Positions 41,401 through 49,422 of a stretch of 64,000 bases of DNA are shown here, one piece after another. The stretch spans positions 40,055-104,054 of the forward strand of contig CAJTUC010000011.1 of the NCBI GenBank assembly GCA_910579395.1. The letters run 5' to 3'. Origin of the DNA: an uncultured Lachnospiraceae bacterium (GTDB taxonomy: Bacteria > Bacillota > Clostridia > Lachnospirales > Lachnospiraceae). The translations under genes and the position numbers were made by a program. Every line of letters begins with the position of its first letter. Within the stretch, counting starts at the first letter, position 1. The notes below the pieces were generated by a model that saw nothing but the letters and a program-made list of their open reading frames with translations, was not told where the DNA came from and did no database searches.

Positions 41401-41937
41401 TATATGAATGCGGCGGTGGAGATGGAGCAGAAGAAGCATCCTGAGAAAAAAATCGTGCCTGCAGCGATGTTGTATTATCATATCGCGGATCCGATGATCG
41501 AAGACGGGCAGGGATTAACGCCGGAGCAGTTAAACCGGAAAATTTTACAGGAGTTGAAAGCAACCGGTATAGTCAACAGCGATGACAGAGCTGTCAGACT
41601 GCTGGACGGGGAGTTTACGGGAAAGTCGGATATTCTTCCAATCGAGCGGAAAAAAGACGGTTCCTTTTCCGCTTACTCCAGTGTCATAAGCGAAGAGAAT
41701 ATGGCCGTGGTATCGGATTATGTAAATCATAAGATCAAAGAACTGGGAACCGGAATCCTGCAGGGAAACATTTCGGTCAATCCCTGTGAGCAGAATGGAA
41801 ACAGTTCCTGTACTTATTGCGCATACCGGAGTATCTGCGGCTATGACACGGAGATTGCCGGGTATGAGATGCGGCAGTTGGAGAATTTGTCGCCGGAAGA
41901 GGCAGTCAGAAAAATGAACTCTGAGCGGTCCGAATGA
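38437..41937 (+). CDS. addB: AddB subunit of the AddAB helicase-nuclease
   Basis: 1166 residues. N-terminal nucleotide-binding motif GGSGAGKSRKL (residues 8-18), a UvrD-like inactive helicase body, and a C-terminal RecB-type nuclease with LRGRIDRIDTCEEEDTVYVKVIDYKSG. The iron-sulfur cysteines are one in EKYAACAYAHF (near residue 805) and three in CTYCAYRSIC at the end. AddB with AddA resects double-strand breaks up to a Chi-type site for RecA loading and degrades foreign linear DNA. A Gly/Met/Arg-rich loop (about residues 270-303) looks like an extra insertion. Start 38437 follows CAGGAAAGGA. Part of the leader is the palindromic element copy 2. Confidence 0.95.
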   Translation: MALQFYFGGSGAGKSRKLHEDIIEASRREPKRNFLLIVPDQFTMQTQMDLVLEHPNRGIMNIDVLSFGRLTHRILEEVGYEDMPVLDDTGKSLILRKIAETEQQKLSVIGKHLHKIGYIHEVKSAISEFMQYGIGTKELSQLAEYARKRGALYYKLKDLQVLYESFLSYIQEKFITTEETLDRLREALPKSEIIKGCVIAFDGFTGFTPIQYRVIQELLRLTSKVIVTVTIDTAENPYQMDGEQKLFHLSKKTVADLKRLGEEAGIPMLPEVLCSGRSGHEMADGERQNAEMPCGGMPDRKGVERLPRFRDNPELAHLEQHLFRYPVVPYEEETERIHLMEASTPKEEVRQTCIEIYRLLNGGKGLHYRDIAVVTGSMETYGNDIEEEFAKFGIPIYMDQTRGILFNPFTEYIRSALQIVLQDFSREAVFHYLRTGLCGFEREDIDRLENYIRRFGIRGRKRWSSLFVYKEEDGEEGVAQLALYNEMREKLMEQLVMLLQPCQTAGELVRALYGFLVQNELQQKLARYEAKFKREGELAKAKEYGQIYGLVIDLLDQIEGLLKEEKMTFQEFAEILDSGFAEITVGTIPQNVDRIVIGDIERTRLKQVKVLFFLGINDGNIPKGSGGGGIISDIDREFLQESGWELAPTPRQQMYIQRLYLYLNMTKPSEQLYLSYAKVGSDGKSRRPAYLIDTMLKLFPALAVKSPELLPMEEQLSNGADGILFFTDLLREYAAGRLEEEDERKLFTFFQSYEKNPEWREQIGELVDTAFYYYRESPLSKQVTTALYGTVLQNSVSRLEKYAACAYAHFLQYGLSLKERGEYEFEDVDMGNVFHGVLAIFADKLAEHHHTWFDFSKEEGEKLLDEAIEAYAVNYGETILYSSARNQYLLKRIRRILSRTIRTLQVQLKKGSFLPEHFEMSFSMLENLDAVNIALTGQEKMKLRGRIDRIDTCEEEDTVYVKVIDYKSGSRKFDLAALYYGLQLQLVVYMNAAVEMEQKKHPEKKIVPAAMLYYHIADPMIEDGQGLTPEQLNRKILQELKATGIVNSDDRAVRLLDGEFTGKSDILPIERKKDGSFSAYSSVISEENMAVVSDYVNHKIKELGTGILQGNISVNPCEQNGNSSCTYCAYRSICGYDTEIAGYEMRQLENLSPEEAVRKMNSERSE

Positions 41938-42023
41938 AATGGACTGAGGATGCCCGAAAATGGTGAAAAGGCCTCTGAGGCGGTAGAATCATCGCAGGCT
42001 GGGAAAGGAGCATGGTTATAAAG

Positions 42024-45000
42024 ATGAGCGTTTCATATACGACGGAACAGCAGAAAGTAATCGATACACATGGCTGTAATTTACTGGTATCGGCGGCGGC
42101 GGGTTCCGGTAAAACGGCGGTGTTAGTCGAGCGGATCGTAAAAATGGTCAGCGACGGGGGGCATCCGGTGGATATCGACAGGCTTCTCGTCGTGACTTTT
42201 ACCAATGCGGCGGCGGCAGAAATGCGGGAACGGATCAGCAATGCGATTGGCGAAAAACTTGCCCGAGAGCCGGAAAACGAGCATTTACAGAAGCAGGCGA
42301 CATTGCTGCACAATGCGCAGATTACGACGATTGACAGTTTCTGTCTGTTTGTTATCCGTAATCATTTTCATACGATCGGCCTTGACCCCGGTTTTCGGAT
42401 TGCAGACGAGGGAGAACTGAAGCTTTTGCAAAAGGACGTGCTGAGCGAGGTGCTGGAGCAGTGCTATCAGAAAGGGGAAGCTTCTTTTCTGGAGTGTATG
42501 GAATATTTCAGCACCGGCAGCAGGGACAGCGCGGTGGAAGAGGCGGTTTTGAAGCTGTATGATTTCGCAATGAGCAATCCCTTCCCGGAGGAGTGGCTTC
42601 TTGCGCGGAAGCAGGATTATGTTGTGCCGGAGACAGAGGCCGGCGGTCGGGAAAGTACGGTCTCTGAGACAGAGGCCGGCGGTCGGGAAAGTACGGTCTC
42701 TGAGGCAGAAGGCGGAGGTCAGGAAAGTGCGGAGTCTGCGCTGATGGAACTGGAATGGATGAAGAGCCTGATGGAAGAGACGGCGTTATTGCTGCAGGGG
42801 ATGATAGACCGAATTGGTCAATGCACCGCTTTGAGCGAAATGCCGGATGGCCCGTATATGTATGGGGAATTGCTCGAACAGGAAAAAGAACAGCTCGAGA
42901 GCCTGCTCGCAGCGCAAAGCTATGAAGCGCGCTATCTGCGCTTTTTGAACCTTACTTTCGGCAGACTTTCCGCGAAAAAGGATGAGACTGTTTCTGCGAT
43001 GAAGCGGGAACTGGTCAAAACCATCCGCACGGAGGTCAAAGAACAGCTGCAGGCGATGCAGAAAAACTATTTTGCCGCTTCTTCGGAGGAAATCGTGAAG
43101 CAGATGGCAGTGTGCGGGAAAGCGGTCTGTGCGCTGGTAGATTTGGCGCTTCTCTTTCAGGAAACTTTCGCCCGGACGAAGCGGGAAAAGAATATTCTGG
43201 ACTTTGACGATATCGAGCATTTTGCCCTGTCAATTCTGCTGCGGCGGGGAGAAAACGGCGGCGTGGAGGCGACGGAGACGGCATTGGAGTACCGGAGCCA
43301 TTTCACGGAGATTCTGATTGACGAGTACCAGGACAGCAATCTGGTACAGGAATATTTATTGTCCGCCATTTCCGGCGAAGCGGAAGGGAACTTTAACCGG
43401 TTCATGGTGGGGGATGTCAAACAGAGTATTTATAAATTCCGTCTGGCAAGGCCCGAACTTTTTATGGAAAAATATCATACTTATCAGGAAGCGGACGGCG
43501 GAGATACGCTGCGCATCGACCTGCATAAGAATTTCCGGAGCAGGAAACAGGTGCTGACCGCCGCGAATGCGGTTTTTGCACAGGTGATGCGAAAGGAGCT
43601 CGGCGGAATCGTTTACGATGAAAAGGCTGCCCTGTATCCGGGAGCGGTCTATCCGGATGCCTTTGATGCGGTGGAGCTTCCCGATGCCGGAAATGATGTG
43701 GAAGCGTTTCTTGATGCTGGAAATGATACGGAACTGCTGTTGTTTACGGAGGATGAGGGTGTTTCTGAGGCAGACAGAAATCGGAAAGAAACGGCATCAA
43801 AGGCTGACAGGGCCAGCGGGCGGCCTGTCAGTGCAAAACAGCGGGAAGCCTATGGGATTGCGAGGAAGATCAAGGAACTCGTCACTTCTTTTCCGGTGAC
43901 GGATAAAGAGACGGGAAAGCTGCGGAAAGCTTCCTATAAAGACATTGTGATTCTGCTGCGGACGACTTCAGGCTGGGATGAGGAATTCAAAGAGATATTG
44001 GAAGAAGAAGGGATTCCCGCCCATGTGGCTTCTAAAACGGGTTATTTCGCCTCTACGGAAATACAGGACCTTCTGCATTTCTTGCAGATACTGGATAATC
44101 CGCTGCAGGATATTCCGTTTTACGGGGTATTGCATTCTTTTTTCGGCGGTTTTTCGGAAGAAGAGATTGCTGCGGTAAAGGCGGCTTGTCCGAAGAAGCG
44201 GTATCTTTACGATGCGGTCAAAGCATATGCGGAAGATCGACAGGGAATGTCCGACGGCGGGCCGGAAGCGGAACAGTCGGAGGCAGAAGCGGCGGAAGCA
44301 GAACCGTCGGAAGCGGAGCAGGCGGATACACTTCGGTGCAGGCTGCGGGAGTTTCTGGAGAAACTCGGACGGTATCGGGAAATGACGGTTTATATGCCCG
44401 TGCATGAACTGTTGCAGACGATCATCCGTGAATACGCTTATCTGCCCTATGTCCTGGCGAAGCCGGGCGGCAGCAGGAGACGCGCCAATACGGAAATGCT
44501 GCTCGTGAAGGCGGCGGATTATGAAAAGACGAGTTACTACGGACTGTATCATTTTCTGCGTTATATCGAACAACTTGAAAAATATGACGTGGACTATGGC
44601 GAGGCCAATCTACAGGATGAAAATGCCGATGTCGTGCGGATCATGAGCATTCATAAGAGTAAGGGCCTGGAATTTCCGGTCTGTTTTGTGGCAGGACTTG
44701 CCAAAAGCTTCAATAACCGGGATATGAACGGGCATCTGGTCATGGATGTGGAACAGGGAATCGGCGTGGATTATGTGAATCCCGGGCTGCGGGTAAGCAG
44801 CCGGAATCTGAGAAGGAATTTTATCGCGGCCAGACTGCGGAAGGATAATCTTGCGGAAGAACTTCGTATTCTGTATGTTGCGATGACCAGGGCAAAAGAA
44901 AAGCTGTTTTTAACAGGGTCTTTGAAGCAGCCGGAAAAGAAGATACTGTCTTTGGCGGCGCTGCAATGGATGAGGGAAAAGTGTTTCCCCTATGACACGC

Positions 45001-46079
45001 TGCTTCGGATGGGCAGCTTTCTGGATGTACTGCTTTATGCGGCGGTGAGGAATCAGTGTTTTGATGATGTATGGCGGTTTTGCGGCATTGAGCCGGAGCG
45101 TCAGAATCCTTTTTACCGGGAGGATATGAACTTCCGGGTATCCATCGTGCGGTGGGAGGATACGCTGGAAGCAAACGTCAGGGAAATTATCGAAAGAGAG
45201 AACGACAGAAGAAAATTATTGTTATTTGATGCGGCTGAAGCGGTTGACCGGATTGATAAGCGTTTATTGACGGTCATGTCGGAGAAATTTGCTTATGAGT
45301 ATCCTTATAAAAATTTAAAAGAATTATACACAAAGACAACCGTGTCGGAATTGAAAAAGGCCGGAATGCAGGAAGAAACGGACTTTTCCTTCCCTCTTTA
45401 TGAAGAGGAACAGGTCATTCCCTATCTGCCTAAGTTCCTGAAGCAAGACGAGACTGTCAGCGGCTCCGATAGGGGAAGCGCTTTTCATAAAGTGATGGAA
45501 TTGTTCGACTTCAAATTATTGACCGAAATGGATAATCTTGAGAGCGGAGGTGGAGAACAAAGGGCAGGAAGTGAAGGACCGGAATCAGGAAAGCGCAGCG
45601 AAGGGGAAGAACTGGAAGCGTTGGTGCGCAGAGAACTGGAGCGGATGCGGACAGAAGGGAAATTGCCGCAGGTCTATTACGATGTGGTTTCCGTGTCCAA
45701 AATCGCGGCTTTTCTAGGAAGCAATGTGGCAAAACGTATGGCGGCGGCAGCCTGCGCCGGAAAGCTGTACAAGGAGCAGCCTTTTGTGCTCGGTCTTTCG
45801 GCGGAGCGTTTGAATGAAAGTTTTCCGAAAGAAGAGACGGTCCTCATCCAGGGAATTATCGATGTTTTCTTTGAAGAGAAAGGAAGCTATGTGGTCGTGG
45901 ACTATAAGACGGACGCGGTGGACAATGCCGGAGAGCTGGTCAGACGGTATCAGACGCAGCTCGATTATTATGCGGAGGCGTTGGAACAGCTTTCCGGATA
46001 TGGGCGGAGCGGAGAAGGGCTGCGCACTTCTGAGAAGATTATTTATTCTTTTAAGCTGGGAGAGGAAATCAGGGTGTAG
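42024..46079 (+). CDS. addA: AddA subunit of the AddAB helicase-nuclease, with repeat insertions
   Basis: 1351 residues. Q-motif and Walker A YTTEQQKVIDTHGCNLLVSA then AAAGSGKTAVLVERI; LIDEYQDSN (Walker B); GDVKQSIYKFRLARPELF; MSIHKSKGLEFPVCFVAGL; ILYVAMTRAKEKLFLTG; and a C-terminal nuclease motif IIDVFFEE...VVVDYKTD. It is longer than usual (about 1200-1250) because of in-frame low-complexity inserts: a 36-bp tandem repeat (42630-42737), an E/A/S-rich stretch near 44260-44330, a DAGND repeat near 43684-43740 and a G/E/S stretch near 45540-45610. Start 42024 is preferred over 42012 because relatives begin a few residues before the Q-motif; both lie in the repeated start module. Confidence 0.95.
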   Translation: MSVSYTTEQQKVIDTHGCNLLVSAAAGSGKTAVLVERIVKMVSDGGHPVDIDRLLVVTFTNAAAAEMRERISNAIGEKLAREPENEHLQKQATLLHNAQITTIDSFCLFVIRNHFHTIGLDPGFRIADEGELKLLQKDVLSEVLEQCYQKGEASFLECMEYFSTGSRDSAVEEAVLKLYDFAMSNPFPEEWLLARKQDYVVPETEAGGRESTVSETEAGGRESTVSEAEGGGQESAESALMELEWMKSLMEETALLLQGMIDRIGQCTALSEMPDGPYMYGELLEQEKEQLESLLAAQSYEARYLRFLNLTFGRLSAKKDETVSAMKRELVKTIRTEVKEQLQAMQKNYFAASSEEIVKQMAVCGKAVCALVDLALLFQETFARTKREKNILDFDDIEHFALSILLRRGENGGVEATETALEYRSHFTEILIDEYQDSNLVQEYLLSAISGEAEGNFNRFMVGDVKQSIYKFRLARPELFMEKYHTYQEADGGDTLRIDLHKNFRSRKQVLTAANAVFAQVMRKELGGIVYDEKAALYPGAVYPDAFDAVELPDAGNDVEAFLDAGNDTELLLFTEDEGVSEADRNRKETASKADRASGRPVSAKQREAYGIARKIKELVTSFPVTDKETGKLRKASYKDIVILLRTTSGWDEEFKEILEEEGIPAHVASKTGYFASTEIQDLLHFLQILDNPLQDIPFYGVLHSFFGGFSEEEIAAVKAACPKKRYLYDAVKAYAEDRQGMSDGGPEAEQSEAEAAEAEPSEAEQADTLRCRLREFLEKLGRYREMTVYMPVHELLQTIIREYAYLPYVLAKPGGSRRRANTEMLLVKAADYEKTSYYGLYHFLRYIEQLEKYDVDYGEANLQDENADVVRIMSIHKSKGLEFPVCFVAGLAKSFNNRDMNGHLVMDVEQGIGVDYVNPGLRVSSRNLRRNFIAARLRKDNLAEELRILYVAMTRAKEKLFLTGSLKQPEKKILSLAALQWMREKCFPYDTLLRMGSFLDVLLYAAVRNQCFDDVWRFCGIEPERQNPFYREDMNFRVSIVRWEDTLEANVREIIERENDRRKLLLFDAAEAVDRIDKRLLTVMSEKFAYEYPYKNLKELYTKTTVSELKKAGMQEETDFSFPLYEEEQVIPYLPKFLKQDETVSGSDRGSAFHKVMELFDFKLLTEMDNLESGGGEQRAGSEGPESGKRSEGEELEALVRRELERMRTEGKLPQVYYDVVSVSKIAAFLGSNVAKRMAAAACAGKLYKEQPFVLGLSAERLNESFPKEETVLIQGIIDVFFEEKGSYVVVDYKTDAVDNAGELVRRYQTQLDYYAEALEQLSGYGRSGEGLRTSEKIIYSFKLGEEIRV
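42630..42737 (+). repeat. 36-bp in-frame tandem repeat inside addA
   Basis: Three units of 36 bp (42630-42665, 42666-42701 identical; 42702-42737 diverged) encoding ETEAGGRESTVS repeats in a loop of the helicase. Confidence 0.85.
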
Positions 46080-46127
46080 GAATTTCCGAAAGAGCAGGAG
46101 TAGTAAGCGGTTGAATAAATGAAATAG

Positions 46128-46179
46128 ACAGAGTGTAAAATCTTTTGAATGATGAAAGACTTTACACTCTGTTTATTTT
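46128..46179 (+). terminator. Rho-independent terminator after addA
   Basis: ACAGAGTGTAAA pairs with TTTACACTCTGT in a stem extended to about 19 positions (two mismatches), 46128-46172, followed by TTTATTTTA. Confidence 0.8.
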
Positions 46180-46224
46180 AGGTTTTAACTTTCTGAAGTT
46201 CATACTCTTTATGTAAAATTCTTG

Positions 46225-46253
46225 TTGACAATAGTATGAAATCGTACTAAAAT
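46225..46253 (+). promoter_or_regulatory. Promoter of the MarR-MATE operon
   Basis: -35 TTGACA (46225-46230), 17 bp, -10 TAAAAT (46248-46253). The spacer is filled by the first MarR operator. Confidence 0.75.
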
Positions 46254-46295
46254 TTCATGCAGGACACTTTTGGTATGATTTCGTACCAAAAGTGT
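46232..46295 (+). promoter_or_regulatory. Two MarR-type operators with a shared core
   Basis: Site 1 AGTATGAAATCGTACT (46233-46248) fills the promoter spacer. Site 2 (46264-46295) has 12-bp perfect arms ACACTTTTGGTA / TACCAAAAGTGT around TGATTTCG. Both share GTATGAWWTCGTAC, with the flanking arms differing in a paired way. Confidence 0.75.
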
Positions 46296-46328
46296 TTATA
46301 AACGTATTCACTGATAAGGAGATATAGT

Positions 46329-46390
46329 GTGAAAGAAAGTAGAACTTTCATTGCTATTTGTGCCGCCAGCCAAAGGCGGCGGAATGGAGA
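46329..46390 (+). repeat. Partial structured-repeat module before marR
   Basis: GTGTGAAAGAAAGTAGAACT then TTTGTGCCGCC...GGCGGC and GGAATGGAG, resembling pieces of structured repeat copy 4. It supplies the region before the start codon. Confidence 0.4.
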
Positions 46391-46395
46391 TTTTT

Positions 46396-46863
46396 ATGGA
46401 TAAATCCCGAACAACGAAATATGAGGCGGCTTATGATGTTTCACAAGTGATGAAGAGATGTAATTATCTGCTTGGTGAAACAGAGGCGGTATATCATGAG
46501 ATCGCGTGGAAATTTGGACTGTCTGACAGCGCAATGAAAGTCCTCTATACGATCTGTGATCATGGTGAGAGCTGCCCGCTCCAGATTATCTGCCGTCATT
46601 CCGGACTCAGCAAGCAGACGGTCAACTCGGCGCTGCGTAAGCTGGAAGCGGAAGATATTCTTTATCTGGAACCGGCTGGAGCAAAGAACAAGAACGTCTG
46701 TCTGACAGAAGCCGGAAAGCAGTTGGCGGAGCGGACGGCGAAGCGCATTATTCAGGCAGAGAATGAGATTTTCGCTTCCTGGCCGCAGGAGGATATGCAG
46801 AAGTATCTGGAGCTGACGGAACGTTTTCTGCGTTCTCTTCAGGATAAGGCAAAAAGTTTTTAA
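46396..46863 (+). CDS. MarR-family transcriptional regulator
   Basis: 155 residues with a winged helix-turn-helix: SDSAMKVLYTICDHGESCPL, recognition helix SGLSKQTVNSALRKLEAEDI and wing LEPAGAKNKNVCLTEAGK. It likely represses its own promoter through the two palindromes at 46233 and 46264 and controls the MATE exporter 16 bp downstream. ATG 46396 is used because GGAG lies 6 bases upstream; ATG 46384 is in frame. Ligand unknown, probably a drug or metabolite exported by the neighbour. Confidence 0.88.
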   Translation: MDKSRTTKYEAAYDVSQVMKRCNYLLGETEAVYHEIAWKFGLSDSAMKVLYTICDHGESCPLQIICRHSGLSKQTVNSALRKLEAEDILYLEPAGAKNKNVCLTEAGKQLAERTAKRIIQAENEIFASWPQEDMQKYLELTERFLRSLQDKAKSF

Positions 46864-46879
46864 ACAGGGAGGATGAGCA

Positions 46880-48205
46880 ATGATTCAGTTATCAGACCAT
46901 TTCAATTACCGGCGCTTACTGCGCTTTACATTTCCTTCTATTATCATGCTCGTATTTACATCGATCTACGGCGTGGTAGATGGATTCTTTGTATCGAATT
47001 ATGCGGGGAAAACGCCTTTTGCGGCGGTCAATTTTATCATGCCGCTTTTGATGATACTTGGCTGTATCGGTTTTATGTTCGGAACGGGCGGCGGCGCCCT
47101 GATCGCGATTGCGATGGGAGAGGGCAGAACAAAAAAGGCGAATGAATTGTTTTCACTGGTCGTCTATGTATCGACAGTCTGCGGTGTTCTGTTCGCCGTG
47201 CTCGGCTTCCTTTTTCTGCGGCCCGTGGCATTATTGATGGGAGCAGAAGGGGAACTTTTGGAAAATTGTATTATTTACGGCAGGATTATATTGCTTGCGA
47301 TACCGTTCTATGTTTTGCAGTATGAATTTCAATGTCTGTTTGCGACGGCCGGAAAACCGAAACTCGGACTGTATGTGACGGTAGCGGCGGGCATTACCAA
47401 TATTTTTCTGGATGCACTGTTTGTAGCCGGTTTTCGCTGGGGACTGGAAGGAGCGGCTGCCGCGACTTCTTTGAGCCAGTTAGTGGGCGGTGTTGTGCCG
47501 CTTATTTATTTCGGACGGAAAAATGACAGTCCTCTGCGGCTTGTGAAATGCGGATTTGATAAAAAGGCGCTGGGAAAAATCTGCGTGAACGGCTCTTCCG
47601 AGTTGATGAGCAACATTTCCATGTCCCTTGTCAGTATGCTTTATAACGTGCAGCTCATGAAATATGCGGGAGAGGACGGTGTCGCCGCATATGGCGTGCT
47701 GATGTATGTGGGAATGATTTTTCAGGCGGTCTTTATCGGCTATTCTGTCGGTACGGCTCCGGTCATCGGATATCATTACGGAGCGCAGAATCATGAGGAA
47801 CTGAAGGGGCTGCTAAAGAAGAGCGTTATACTGGTCGGTGCATTTGCCGTCTTGATGTTTGTTTCGGGACAGTTGTTTGCCGGATCGCTTTCCCGGCTGT
47901 TCGTCGGCTATGATGCAGAACTTCTGGAACTGACGATGCGGGCCTTTCGGTTTTTTTCGTTTTCTTTTCTGTTCTCGGGATTTGCTATTTTCGGTTCGTC
48001 CTTTTTTACGGCACTCGGCGATGGTATTGTGTCTGCGGTCATCTCGTTTCTGCGTACGTTGGTGTTCCAGTGTCTGTCAGTGCTGATTTTTCCGCTTTTC
48101 TGGCAGATTGACGGCATATGGTGTTCGATAATCGCGGCGGAAGTGCTGGCGGTAGGGGTGACGGTGCTGTTTGTGATTGGGAAGAGAGGGAAGTATCATT
48201 ATTAG
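46880..48205 (+). CDS. MATE-family exporter under MarR control
   Basis: 441 residues, 12 predicted helices. Family landmarks: YRRLLRFTFPSIIMLVFTSIYGVVDGFFVSNYAG at the start (split here: first helix then VDGFFVSNYAG), GTGGGALIAIAMGEGRTKKANE in the first half and GYSVGTAPVIGYHYGAQNHEELK in the second. The marR gene precedes it by 16 bp and CAGGGAGGA is its ribosome binding site, so the two form a regulated efflux operon. Substrate not deducible. It differs clearly from the two other MATE proteins in the window, so these are not recent duplicates. Confidence 0.9.
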   Translation: MIQLSDHFNYRRLLRFTFPSIIMLVFTSIYGVVDGFFVSNYAGKTPFAAVNFIMPLLMILGCIGFMFGTGGGALIAIAMGEGRTKKANELFSLVVYVSTVCGVLFAVLGFLFLRPVALLMGAEGELLENCIIYGRIILLAIPFYVLQYEFQCLFATAGKPKLGLYVTVAAGITNIFLDALFVAGFRWGLEGAAAATSLSQLVGGVVPLIYFGRKNDSPLRLVKCGFDKKALGKICVNGSSELMSNISMSLVSMLYNVQLMKYAGEDGVAAYGVLMYVGMIFQAVFIGYSVGTAPVIGYHYGAQNHEELKGLLKKSVILVGAFAVLMFVSGQLFAGSLSRLFVGYDAELLELTMRAFRFFSFSFLFSGFAIFGSSFFTALGDGIVSAVISFLRTLVFQCLSVLIFPLFWQIDGIWCSIIAAEVLAVGVTVLFVIGKRGKYHY

Positions 48206-48227
48206 AGTACTTGCAGAAGGCGGCTGT

Positions 48228-48308
48228 ATGATACTGACCTGCGGCATATTGACATTTGTTTTGTCTTACCCGCTTACGGTCGGCATATTTCAGAGAAAAG
48301 ATTATTGA
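48228..48308 (+). other. 26-codon hydrophobic frame after the MATE gene, likely remnant
   Basis: The frame MILTCGILTFVLSYPLTVGI then FQRKDY and stop is one membrane helix with a basic end. Open codons continue upstream of its ATG to just after the MATE stop. No ribosome binding site. It could be the C-terminal scrap of another membrane protein or a tiny membrane peptide. Confidence 0.25.
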
Positions 48309-48323
48309 TCAGGGAAACAAAAC

Positions 48324-48378
48324 AGCCGGTACGGCCATCCCAAATCCGCAAAAAGATTTGGGGAACGCCGTACCGGCT
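48324..48378. terminator. Bidirectional terminator between MATE and DHH genes
   Basis: Perfect 12-bp stem AGCCGGTACGGC (48324-48335) / GCCGTACCGGCT (48367-48378) capped by a second hairpin CCCAAATC/GATTTGGG. T-rich sequence follows on the plus side. Confidence 0.75.
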
Positions 48379-48409
48379 TTATGATTTTCATTGAAGATCA
48401 GGTACCTGA

Positions 48410-49330
48410 TCAATTTTCTTTATAGTTAATGATTTCATCGAGCAGGCTGGCCAGTTTCGCATCCATTTCCTCGTCGTTGAACTGGCAGGTTCCTACCGCT
48501 TTATGACCGCCGCCGCCGTATTTTAACATCAGGCTTCCGACGTTGACATTGGAAGTTCTGTTCAAAATACTGTATCCGACAGCAGCGGAACAGCCGAGAC
48601 CGCCCTTTCCGTTTACAATCCATACGGAAATGTTCTGTTCCGGGTACATACTGTAAATCAGGAAACGATTACCCGAATAAATCGGATCGACGCCGCGCAG
48701 GTCGGAAATGATGACATCTTTTTCCACACGGGTATGTGCTTTCACCATTTCTTTGAATTTGGCATCCTGTTCATGGTAAACGTCTATGCGCTCTTTAACG
48801 TCCGACAGTGCGAGAATTTCCTCTGTGCTCATGGTGCGGCAGCATTCCATCAGCTTTTCCATTAATTGATAGTTGGAGATGGTGAAGTTGCGCCATCTGC
48901 CGAGACCCGTTCTCGGATCCATCAGAAAGCCTACCAGAATCCATCCGGTCGGATTTTGGATCTCATCGATGGTCAGGTTGCCGGAATCGACTTTGTCAAC
49001 AGCTTCCATCATATCGTCAAAGTGGGAAAAACGCTCTTTTCCGCCGTAGTATTCATAAATAATGCGGGCACAGGAAGGAGTGATACGGCTTTCGCCCTTA
49101 TATTTTCCGGCAAGCTCGTTGCGCTCATGCTCGCTGGAATGATGGTCGAACCACAGGCCGCAGCCTTCCACAAAAGGCACGTTGGCGAGTACATCGTTTT
49201 CCGTAATTTCTACAAGACCATCCTGCAAATCCTTGGGATGGGCAAATTTCCAGCTGTCAATCAGGCCGATTTCTTTTAACAGGGCGCCGCATGCCAGACC
49301 GTCAAAATCGGAACGGGTAACTAATCTCAT
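48410..49330 (-). CDS. DHH-family phosphoesterase (exopolyphosphatase/NanoRNase-like)
   Basis: 306 residues. DHH metal-binding motifs: RLVTRSDFDGLACGALL near the N-terminus, GLWFDHHSSEHE near residue 73 and SGNLTIDEIQN; the DHHA1-type end has LMLKYGGGGHKAVGTCQF. Such proteins cleave short RNAs, pAp, cyclic dinucleotides or polyphosphate with Mn2+. The exact substrate is not visible. ATG 49330 follows AAAGGAGAA; an upstream extension of the frame crosses the promoter and is not used. It stands alone, convergent with the MATE gene. Confidence 0.85.
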   Translation of the reverse strand: MRLVTRSDFDGLACGALLKEIGLIDSWKFAHPKDLQDGLVEITENDVLANVPFVEGCGLWFDHHSSEHERNELAGKYKGESRITPSCARIIYEYYGGKERFSHFDDMMEAVDKVDSGNLTIDEIQNPTGWILVGFLMDPRTGLGRWRNFTISNYQLMEKLMECCRTMSTEEILALSDVKERIDVYHEQDAKFKEMVKAHTRVEKDVIISDLRGVDPIYSGNRFLIYSMYPEQNISVWIVNGKGGLGCSAAVGYSILNRTSNVNVGSLMLKYGGGGHKAVGTCQFNDEEMDAKLASLLDEIINYKEN

Positions 49331-49387
49331 AGTGAATTCTCCTTTGCTTATATAATATATTGGGGCGTTAATGAATTGTCTATTAAA

Positions 49388-49416
49388 ATTATATAAGAAA
49401 GAAAGGCGTTTTTCAA
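49388..49416 (-). promoter_or_regulatory. Promoter of the DHH gene
   Basis: Minus strand: -35 TTGAAA (49411-49416), 17 bp, -10 TATAAT (49388-49393). Confidence 0.7.
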
Positions 49417-49422
49417 GATGTT

